Source: Carposina sasakii
Taxonomy: Eukaryota > Arthropoda > Insecta > Lepidoptera > Carposinidae
Direction of reading: 5' to 3'
DNA: 64,000 nt
Assembly: GCA_014607495.2 (NCBI GenBank)
Contig: CP053167.1
Coordinates: 6,262,001-6,326,000 of the forward strand
Shown here: positions 32,801 through 44,800 of the stretch, piece after piece
Layout: each line of letters begins with the position of its first letter
Numbering within the stretch: position 1 is the first letter of the stretch
The notes under the pieces: model-generated
The model's input: only the letters and a program-made list of their open reading frames with translations
Told to the model about the DNA's origin: nothing
Database searches by the model: none
Made by a program: the position numbers and the translations under genes

Positions 32801-35800
32801 AAATTGGCGTATTACCACATGGGCAGTGGTAATTTTGAATGCGTTGGCGCGAAGAAAACTCGGGCCAGTCGCTTACCGCGCATACGGACGACGCGCGCCA
32901 GCGTTTTTTCGGAGGAAAATCTCGCTCTGAGTCTATCGAGATATCGCGTTTGCTATTCGATTGTTGCCATCTGTGTGACGGTTTTGTGCTTGTGATGTGA
33001 TTGTGTTCTGTTGTGCTAGGTGTTGTACTTGGATAACTTGGATTGATCATAGTAAGTGCCAGGTATAAAAGAGCATTAGAGGTTATGTTTAAGACAATTT
33101 CTTTCTCATATTCTGGTCTTTTTTCGTGTAGGTTAGTTATTTGTGGGAGTGATCCATTTATATGTCTAGTAGAGTATCGGGTTTATGGCATGTATACTAT
33201 ACATGCCATAAACCCGAGTATTCTTTCGTCAAAACGGTGTGGTATTTTTTTCCATATTTTACATTCTTCCCTGTATTTGTTTCCTTGCGGAAAACTCGGG
33301 TAACTTAGCGTCCCTGACACAGGTATTTAAATAATTTTTCAATGGTTGAAGAATGGAATGGAATGTGAGTAAACGACTTACGACATGGGCGTAAGTGATT
33401 TGTGACACTTCAAACGGCTGTAGGAACGTAAAACGGTGTTTCGCACGGAAATAGGTCCCAATGAACGGTTGGCGGTCGGCCAATCGGTAATGTTTACAAG
33501 AATAAGTTTTACTCGGCGAAATACTATAATTTTGCCGGCTAGTGGGTTAATAATGGTTTCTTACGTAAATTGTGACGATTAATGATGTTCTTCAGCATCT
33601 CTACTTTAACGCTCTTTTTGCTAGTGGTCGCATTGAGGGAACCCTTGTGAGATTTGTTTTTCAATTTTTTAGTGTAATTGAAGTTTAGTCGAAGATTATT
33701 ATTGATATGGTGGTAAGGTTATGATTTTTCATAGTCGTAGTTTTACAATTAGGCATGAGCCCTCGCAAAGAGGTAAGTATGCTACATTATTTATCATGCT
33801 ACTTCTATCCTTCTTTTTATTTCTTCTACCTACCTATAGGTTACCTACACAATAAATGTTCTAAGTATGTCATTTAATTGAGAGTCAAATTTATCCAATA
33901 CGAACGTGAAGTTTCCGTTAAAAATAGTTTCTTGATCTAATTCGTGTATTGTTTTTAGTTTAATAGCCGCCTTGGCCCATATATTTTGAATTTCAAGATA
34001 TACATATCTCTCTTAAATTAATCAATAAGTTATTATATAAAGTCTGTCCAAAATTAGTGATTATCTTTTGACACGAAAACTAGGTAGGTAAAAAGAAACA
34101 ACTTTCACTATGGGACCAACTTCGAAATATTGAGAAAAAATCACCTATTCCATACAATCTATCTATACATACGAGTATAATAAAAATGTAACGGGTCGCA
34201 GTCTGTACATGGAAGATATATAAAAAAATATTATAGGAGACCTTTATCAACGCAATAGTACCCAAAACAATGATTTTTGAAAATTTTGTGTCTTTGTCGC
34301 TTTGCCTGTTTGTCGGTTTGTTTGTTTTTATTTTTATGTTTTTATCCCGGATAATTTTGACATTTTGTTTTTTCTGTAGTCCACGCGGACGGAGTCCCGG
34401 GCGTCCACTAGTCTCGAATAATTGCTGCACTGAAATGTATGGAATAGCTGATTTTTTTTCAATATTTCGGAGTTGGTCCCATAGTGAAAGTTGTTTCCTT
34501 TTTACCTACCTACCTAGTTTCGTGTCAAAAATCATCACTAATTTTAAATAGACCTTATGTAGGGAGTGTCGGTCTAATTCTAAAAATAACTATTTGTATT
34601 AGCCTATTACTTTAGGACTATACCTAGGTACTACCTAGATCAATAAGACTACGTACAAATGTTACAGAATTTCCTGAAGTCATAAGACTTAAATATTTTA
34701 CCTTGCATTTGAATGTAACTTTTACCATTTCACTTCATCGATACATTTTTATATCGAATCTGTTTTAAGGCGCAGCCACGTTAAAATTACTTACTTATTA
34801 TATTACCCAACTGTATCAGAACTCAACTGTATTGTGGAACGTTTCCAAGTGCTACTAAGCAAAAAACAAACCACTACAAAGTAATTTGTTACTATGTTAC
34901 CGTGTAATACATATTTAGTAGTAGAGACAACTAAAGTGTGGATGCACCATAAGGTACTGAAAATGACCGTAAAAGAAAAAAATAACAGTAAATTTACTTT
35001 AGTTAAAGGTACTTCACGTAACTGCCACTTCTAGTAACACAATTTCAAAAGGATGTAGGATAGGTCTATTCAGTTGAATTACTGTTATTTCTTAACAACA
35101 TAATTGAATTATTCCTGTCTGTCGACGTGTTGTAATGTAATGTAATGCACAATAAAGCCGTTTAAAGGATTCGCTTATCCTGAACAAGAACTCTCTATTT
35201 CGCCATATTGTTTCTACAATCTATACAGGGTGTAAAAAGGCAACGTTGTTATTTTAATACCTCGTATTCTTTGTAACGTAACGAACTTTTTTTTCTATGA
35301 AACCAACCCTGGAAAACGAAATTTTTTATTTTTATTGCAACCAATGTATTCGATTGACAAATGTACCTACAAAACTAACATTTTAAAATATTAATATGGT
35401 GTCTTTAAAAAAATGTTTGTTAACTGTTTCCAGATGGATTTATTTAAAAAAAAAATGGTGATATTCATGTAACTTTGGACCTCAATCTCTTGGAAACCCG
35501 TGGTTTCCCAGGGGTGCTTCCATAGAAAAAAATGATCGTGATGTTATAAAGAATACGAGGTATGAAAATAACAACTTGTCTTTTTACACCCAGTATACAG
35601 GATGTAACAAAAAGGGTATGTTAAGCGAAAAGCTATATAAAATGCCCACTGTAGAGAACCTATCTACAAAATTTGAGACTCGAGATCACATTTTTATTTT
35701 TCAAGATTGTATGAAAATTCCTCAGGTATTTAAAAATTCTCCATACTATCGGGAAAAATAAAAATGTGATTTCGGGTCTCAAATTTTGTGGACAGGTTCT

Positions 35801-38800
35801 CTACAGTGGGCTATTTACATAGCTTTTCGCTTAACATACCTTCTATACGTATAATAAAATTGTAACGGGTCGATGTTTGTGTACGCTAATCTCAGAAACG
35901 GCTGAACCGATTTCAATGCATGCTACTTTTTATCTCGGGAAAATGTTTTTATCCCGGATAATATCAACTAATTTTATTTTTTCCGCAGTCCACGCGGACG
36001 GAGTCGCGGGCTTCCACTATATTCAATATATGATGATGATGATGACATTTGTATATTATAAAAAATTACGCTTTTTCTACGATATCAGGTATACCTATAA
36101 ATTTTATGAACGATCGAATGGCAAACGACATAATATATTGTTGGCAACATGGTGCAATTCTGTCACTGTGAATGTTTATAATCTATTTCTTGGCATATTA
36201 ATTGCTGGAGGAATGACAATGTCGTCATATAATTATGCTTTTATTTCAAAGCATCCGCATATGGCTTGTTAAGGCCCCGCACAGACTTGTGTTGAGTGCA
36301 TTGACTTTGTTATTATTTTAAACTAGTCATCGGTCTTTCATTCGATTAACATATTAATAAGCACATGATTTTCAAATTCTTTAACAGAATAGAAGCTGTA
36401 TAAGTACTGTTCAGTGTACACTACTCGCTCATTTCAATACTTAGACTAATATTATAGTTGGTAGTTGTAGTTCGTTTCTTTTTGGTGCACATGAATTTTA
36501 TTCTGTTGTGTAACATGTTGTTTTTTTTTTGTTTGGTGAAAGAAATCACTTTAGGAGATATGCTCGCATTTGTATATTCTCTGTTTAACTATGTACAGTT
36601 ACTATACTGTCGAATGTTTGTATACATGTATTGTATACACTAAAGAATATTTAAAAAAAACTGCTTCAAGCAGTCCTAACATAAGACTAACGCTCGTTGA
36701 TTATAAGCTATCACTAAAGAACTTATCTGTGAAAGAAGATACTTTCATAATATTTTCATTTTTCTCACGAATGACACTTCATTCATTCAATCCAGTCTAC
36801 TCATGGCCTAAACACACATGTGCTCGGCGTTGCGTGTGCTCAGTAAACTCTGTAATCGGGTAAACATTTTTCATCGATAAAATTTAGGCTACTAGGGCTT
36901 TGTGAAATCGTACTGTGCCAGTTTTAGGGCAGGACGTTGGAGGTATTCGATTTAGGAATTGTAATGGTTTTAAAAGAAATAAAAAACGCAATCCTTGACA
37001 AGAAAGCAAATACCTTTAACGATTAACTTACGATGCAGTATAATAGAACAGAACCTACGTTTAGTTAAGATTCAATTGTGTTTTGCACACCGTTTGTGAA
37101 ATCTTATTCATACATACATCAGTCTATTGCTGTCCATTGCTAGACGTACGCCTCCTCCAGGGTACGTCACAAGGCTATTGCCATAGGGTTTTTTTGCCCA
37201 TAGTCACCACGATGGGCCAGTCGGGTTGGTGACCGCAGTGTGATATTCAGACTATGTTGCCAACACGGGAATCCTGCTGCCCACCTCCCGGAAACCCAAC
37301 CGCCTCTTACGAAACCCCCGGGCAGACATTGGTGCTATTCTTCTCTGCCGATACCACACGGCTCGGAAATATCTAAACTCTAACTAACTAACTGAACTCA
37401 ACGTGACTGAAATAAGCGCGATTTTTTCCGCTCAGTAAACAATTTTAACAACAAGTGTATGTTTGATCCGCCATGGCGCCACATTAATGCGTGTCTGCTT
37501 GTGTGCCAGCGTGACGGTTGCGCTTGCGCATGTAATTTATTCAGCCCTTTGATGTGCATTCCCGAAATAATAGGTCTCAATGAAATCGCTCTTCGGTGGG
37601 TGGACATTTTAGGTTATTTACAATTTCGGAGTTGTATTTGCATTTTTCTTTGTTTACCTGTTAGAAACTTTTAAGCAACAATGTATGTGATCTATTATAA
37701 AAAATATTTATAAACAATGCTTGCTTTTGACCTATATGACCCTATGGACGGACATAGCCATTTCCCCCCCTGAAATAATCAATTTCTCGTAAAATGTTCT
37801 CTACATTTTCATTCCATACTTATGTATGGAAAAGCTAAATCTACAAAATCTCTACGTAGTACTTGTATACATATAACACGCGTTTATTCTCAATTTTACT
37901 TCAATCTACAAATCAATGGTGAAACATTCATGAGCCAAATTTATCATTGACGAGGTTTTAAATGGGCCACGCAATAGCAGACATGCTTGTAAGTAAACAA
38001 TTCTGTTTTATCGACTGTCGAAATTATTTGTGGAATTTCCAAATTGGTGGCCATAAATATCTAGGAATCTATGCCGGTTTTTACCCGACTGTGCGACGCA
38101 AAGGAGTGGTATTGTGTTTAACAGCCTATGTATGTATGTTTGTATGTTCCTTTGAAGCACTACACAAACCAAACTCCTGGGCCGATTTTTATGATTCACA
38201 CGTCTATTGATTCCTCTTAGTCCGGCGAGTGTCACTAAAGAAATGACGTTAGTGAAAACCCAATATGGCGACTACTAGACGCCATATTGTGAAAATGGCG
38301 TCCAGCTGGAGTAGCATGTACAAGGTAGTCTGTTTTTATTCACTAACAGATACAAAATTTAATTTCAATATACGAGTACATACTCAATAACATACAGGTT
38401 GTCCTATAAATGGCACATTACATACTTACCAATCCACAAATAATAAAATAACTTGACCAAGTAGGTATGTAGGTAGGTAACTATTAGATACTTCGCATGT
38501 AAAAAGGGAGTGCTTTAAGCATACCTTTATTTAGTTCCTTGTTATTGTTTGTTGATGTCGCTATCCAGCTCTTTAAATAAGTACCACTCTTTGCGAGAAT
38601 TGCGAGGGACAACATCTTTATGCTAGTCTCCAAGCGTATAGGGAGGTTGTTTAGATTCTTCTTGTTAAAGGTTTGATGAGAGAAATATTGACTTCGCACA
38701 TATTTTTTTAATGAAATCGGCTTTTAAAAGCAAAGTGCATACAAAAAGCAAAGTGCCTACGCACGGCCTTAGGTAGAAAATTGTCGCATCTATGTGTCCG

Positions 38801-41800
38801 GTCGAAAGCAATTTGTCGAGTATTGAGCTAGGTCAAGACGGTGTGGTTTAAGTAACAAGCTTTCAGGATACTGTTTCTTGAAATAATGAAGTAGCATGAG
38901 TTTTTATAGTAGAAAGCGGCAAAAGTATCGGTAGGTAACTTTGACGTCCACATTTCTTCTACGTAACTGTTGGTCATTTATTTAAAAGTCGTTTACATAA
39001 TTAGGTTTCATGTGCTAATGATAAAGGGTATTCCCGTTTTCCCTGTTGGATCATAATACTGACAATAAGTCCATTACTATCTGTAAGTGTTAAATCTTTT
39101 AGTGTCGCAAAACTTACTCAGAAGCAAAGCGTTTTACTTCGTTGCTTAGACCAAGTTATGCACTTATCTACATAGTCATTTCAATTGCCTATTACTCAAT
39201 TGTAGATAGTCACTTATCTCTTCGCTGAAGATTGGCAGCGCTTTGCTGGACATAATCCTTCCTCACAAAGATAAATTTATGAATCAACACTACCATAATT
39301 CTGAAACTATTATATTTTACATAACGTTAACGGAAATTGTACTTGATGTTGAGTCAGAAGCAGATTTGATCCTCGATTTTTTTATCTCATGCTGTATTTC
39401 CTGTGCTGATACGCGGCTTGACTAGAACACATCAGCTGCATCTCCTTCCGTGCATGTCGTTAGAGTAGTCTAAAGAACTCAGGAGCGTTCTCTTTGGCGA
39501 TGATCTAGATATCTCTGATCTTTTACATCCTGACCCGGCTATGCTAAACGTGGATCTCATTCGCGATCCTCCAGTTCTGGCGACTCCTTTTTTGGAAACA
39601 TGGCCGTGTTATTATGTTTTAAAGATGTTGTTATGTATTGCACCTCGTATTTTCTTTCCCGACTTTAGTCTAATGCACAGCAGGTTACATGACACAGCTA
39701 TTTCTTCAACAGCCCACACCTCCAAAGAAACCCCCCCGGAGAAACCTGTCAGTGTCCCCCACGCATGCCAACTCCCCCTCCTCCGGCTACAGTTATGAAC
39801 TGAGGCCGCACGCGAGGAGTCAGGATGACTTAGATGATATACAGGTAAGGTATGCTTGGCGGTCTCATCCTTCAAGCACTCTTTTTTTAAGTTTGTTGAA
39901 AGGTGTTTCATAGAAAGATACGTAGGTTGTTCTGCTGCGACTTTTTCTCGTATATGAATCTCTAGTTTGATGTACCTACATCAGTTCGACCTGATCCGTT
40001 GACAAACATCCATAAATGTATTGCTCTGTTCAAGAAAAAGTTTCCATTCTTCAAGATTGGATTACCTCTACTATTTAAATTTCATATTCTCCCGTTTTCA
40101 TTGTTGCAGGGTGCTAAACACTACCTCAAACACGGTCGCTCTGTCGACCAATACGTTGACGGTAAACTATCCTACTCAGAATACGAGGAGAACCACAGCT
40201 CGCCCCGAATAGTGCCGGTAGCCAATCCGCGACCGAGCCTCAAAAACAGGGCACAACCTGTGGCTATCACGGCGGTTTACGAGAATGTATCCATAAAAGA
40301 ACAGAACCCCAAACGGAAGCTCAAAAGGATATCCTCAAACGCGACCCAGTACGAGAATTACGAACCGAGGATGACCGAGAATCGAATAAGAAAGAACTCG
40401 AACCAGACCCGGTCTTCGAGCGAGAGCTTGCTCGATAGCCAATCGATAAACAGTCCGAGCGATTGTGAGAGGTATTACGATAGCCACAGGATAATCGTGC
40501 CGCGGTCGCCGACGCATTACGACCAGCCGCCGACGCCTGACCACCCGCCGCCCACGCCAAGGCAGGCTGAGAACAGCATCCATGAAAGGATCAGGCCGCT
40601 TAGTCAGGTTAGTCTTGAGTGACGTTTGTAGAATTTTGATGTAGCATGTAGCTTAAACACTAGACGTATTTTTACTTAGAGCTCCTTTGTATTAGGTGGC
40701 AAGCGGCAGCGCGACAAACTACTCCGAAATAAATGTCGAATAATGTCCATTTGATATACTAAAAGAGCCGTGTTGTGGTCCCCTGTCGCTTCATAGCTTT
40801 CGACTTGATGTGAAGGGGCTCTTATTTCCTTTTCTACAATGAAGTCCTCTGACATAGAAACTAGTATTTTAATTTCTGTCACTTTTATTTATTTTATGTA
40901 CTACATCATTAAATATGTGAGACTTCGTTATTGAAGCAAAATATTAGATGTACCACACATATAGGCAAGTTGCAACTAAGAATGATCAATCGCTGAATGT
41001 CGTAAAGAGATCACCACTATTCTGCTCCATAACATTCAAGGCTGTCTCAAGTGACCTTATGTAATGTAATTATTGTATAGTAGTTTATAGTAGTAATTTT
41101 CACTATAGTTTAATCATTCAATGGTTCACTCACACGAATGATTGCTTATTCTAGCGCCTTGATGAAACTACAGAGCAATGTGTTCTTTACTTCAATGTAC
41201 GGTATTGAATTTTAAGAGTAGGCAATGTGTTGAACATAATAAGTTAGAATTTGAACATATTTTTAATATTTTCCCTAGGTACATGTAAAAGCAGGACTAT
41301 TTTGCACCAAGCAAACTTGCATGAGCATGCCACACAAGATTTTTTTTATTTCAATTTTAGTTCACTTATGTTTTGTTTTTCTTTCGAATATTTCAGCTGA
41401 TAATGGAGGTTGTAGAAGAAATAAGAATTAGAAAAAAATCACAGGGTGACAATATATCTGATAGATGAATAGTATTAAAAGAGAAATAATTTTGTATTAT
41501 TCTTATTGTGACTTGAGTCACACATGTCTGGTCTTTATGTGAACGGTGCTAAAGATCCATATAATTGTAGGTATACTCTTATAAGCTTGATATAAGGTGC
41601 TAATACCGTATTTTTAAATTTACTAATATAGATAGATTTATGTGCGTTGTTTTTGTCCGTTACTGGTGCTTCTGATTTACTATATTTCCCTCAAATATGT
41701 ATTTTAATTTATATTACAAAATGGTTTGTTCTTATACCATAAGTCATGAATTTATCTCTCTAAAAAACGTTTAGTTTTATGAAAATTCATGAGTGAGATA

Positions 41801-44800
41801 AAAGTCAGGCCATAAAAAGTATTAAAATAGTCATATTGATGGTACTATTATATTAAAAAAAAATTACAGATGTACAAAAACCATTGCATTTAGTTTACAG
41901 TTGTAAAATCACAATTTTGTATGTTATGTTTCATGTACTCGTAGTAACGTGAGAATGAAGAAGAATTAATTTATTGTAGGAATATTGAGAAATGTGAAAG
42001 TTGTAAACAAGGATTTGTTATTGAAGTAAGAAAAATAAATACAGTGTATACTGAGAAGGAATTGGCCAATGAACTGGCCAGAAATGAATCGAATAATCGG
42101 AAATTAGTTCTCTTTCGTTAAATTACTAAATTTACTAGGAATTGTTCTCCAATGCAATTTTACTATTAACATTATATTAAAGCGTTACAGCCCATTTTCA
42201 GTGGTACAAGCATGCGATATTATTTTTTTGTTTTGTTCAATGTTTTCTTATGATCTCGTCTTCCATTTCTGTTCCTCTAATTTTGTTTGCGAATTAGATG
42301 ACATAAGCAAGAAACATGTTAAATAATGATGCGCAAATTATATGGTTATGTATTTACAACAAGTATTGAATATAGAATTGTTAACGTTAAATATCAATAA
42401 TCCTATTTATGACCGTTGACTGGTGCATTTGGCGTTACGGTAGGCTTGCAGAAGCAGTCCTTTGCTTTGCAAGTTACTTTGGAACTTAGTGTGATCAGCC
42501 CATTCGTTCACCGACGAATCTGCTACACTCAATCCGAGATAATGCATTGGCGCAAGCTGTAATGCTTTGAAAAGGTTTTTTTTTTAATAAATAAACTATA
42601 GATTAGTCCAAAAAGAACTAGAATATTGTATAGTTTGCTCGTCCGTCTTAAATACTTACATGACAGTATCTTTAGTTGTATGACTCTTCCTTTATAGGTA
42701 ATCTAGATTGTAGAAGTATAAGCAGAATTGGACCAAAAGTAGTCCGACGTAAGACGAGTAGAGACTAAAGTATTTTCCAAAAATTTGTTTGCTTATTGGC
42801 CAAGAAATTTTATTACCTTATTTGAATATAATTTTGATAGTTATTATTTTATTCTACTTATGTTTTAAGATTTTATTATTATCGATTTTATTTTTAATAT
42901 ATCACAATAAATTACTTTTATTCTTTTTGATGGTTTTCTTTTATGTATTTTATATCCACGATTATCGGATGCCTACGTCATGCAAGACACCCTTGAATTT
43001 TAGGTCTTTAAGATTAGTGCTCGAAGATGCGTCGAACGTATCTCCAGGTACAGGCAAACGCACTAACGCATCATTGGTTGAGTGTGAAAGGTTGAATGTT
43101 TTGTCATATATTAGCCTGTTCTGATGTAACGCGACCGACAAATACGCGACGGATTTTCCGTCAGATATGAACCGATCCTCAGGCTGTGCGTTGATCTGTC
43201 AGTCAATCATTCATGGCAAAAAATTTAATATATATCGTTGATTTGGAGCAATATTGCCATAACTTTACGAGTACATATTAATGTAAAAATAGATCAAAAG
43301 TAAATCCCTTTATTATTTGAGAGGGGTTGAAAATCTACGTGCTTTAATTATTTAGTTTAGAAGTTATTTAATGTAGTCGATTCTTACCGTCACACTTAAA
43401 AACGTTTGTTATGTTATGTCTGTCCTTGTAGGAACTATTCCTATTCTTAATGTAAATGGCCCAGAGCCTCAGTCAGAAAGGAACAGGTACTTAGTACTAA
43501 TTTTAACACATTCACTGTCGGCAGATTTTCTAAGGGTGCCGACATCAGGTCAATGCCTGGTGCGAGGACGCAAATAAGCGTCAGCGGCACCTCTAGAAAA
43601 CTTAAAAGACGCAAATACGTAGTCGCCGGCACTGAATGTGTATAGGATACTGCAGTAGTGTATAGCTAGTTAGCTTCAAGTCTTGTAAGATATTAGATCA
43701 ACACGTTATTTTAGAATTTAGATGTTAGTACGAGTATGTTTAGTTTGAGTTTAAATTAAAAAAGGATAACCAACGTGGGATTTGAATGCCAAGTAAGTAT
43801 ATGTAATTAATTACAATTATTAAATATTAAGTATAAGGCAGTATAAACGGCGCCACCGGCATATTTCCTGTACTTTTCATACATAACTTCTTGTGGCGGC
43901 GTTTCTAGCTGTGGCCGGTGGCCCGTGTGCGGCGACACTAAGAAGAGCAAGAATGTAGTTGAGAGTGTACACAGAAGACACTAAGGAACTCGGCGATTCT
44001 CTCATCTCATCCTTTATGATACGGCTACCTGATTTCGGGAACACTGTTGTGTAGGTACCTATATACCTAATGTAAATATATTATGCAAGATATTGCATTA
44101 ACAGTTTTAAATTTTGGCATCGATGACAGTTACAAAGTTGTAAGGAAGCTAAAGGCAAGTCATATGTCTGGACTAGTGTAGTTTTTGGACTATGGACGCA
44201 GTAAATGAACAGGTATTGTACATACATATAGTCATAGTGGTAGCCTCATAAGGACATACAGTCAAACCTGGGTAAGTGAGAACTGGATAAGTGAGAAAAC
44301 TCCATAAGTGAGAGTAATGGCCAGGACCCGTCATTTTAAGCTCCCAAAACCTCTATTAGCGAGAAACAGAAACCTCTGTAAGAGAGAGTCGTTTTTCCCT
44401 CATGGACCTCCGTAAGTGAGACTGCTACTTATCTATACCTCTATAAGCGAGAGATGAGCTTTATTTATTATTTAGGAGGAACTATTGCTACAAAAAATAC
44501 ATAGGTTCATACAATAACAAATGACAAAACAAATTACAAATTTAACATCTGCTATTTTATGACTCATTCTTAACTTTCGTGGAACTTTCTACCATTGTTT
44601 TTTTATTGTTTTCTCGTCAATATTGTACCTGTTCAATATTAGGCGAACAAAGAAAAGAATTTGATTGCTTTTTTTTGGAAATTTATTACATGAAATGGTG
44701 CTAATTCGTTACAGACATTATGATGAAATATCAGAAAGAAATAAAAATATAAAAAAAATAATGTAAATAAGTTCAAATACGATTCCTTACTTGTGCATGG

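Larger units (their letters stand above)
31383..39712. other. ANKS1 intron 9 (8.3 kb)
   Basis: Contains family M (31928-32127 and reversed 39425-39602), two promoter-like islands (32820-33051 and around 33755), a perfect 20-bp palindrome, a long foldback (34046-34557), two abutting MITEs (35222-35846) and family L (37107-37375). The rest is AT-rich, without supported features. Confidence 0.65.

Noticed and set aside
37398..37674. Overlapping plus- and minus-strand frames after the family L repeat
   Set aside because: Short, mutually overlapping and without splice or homology support.
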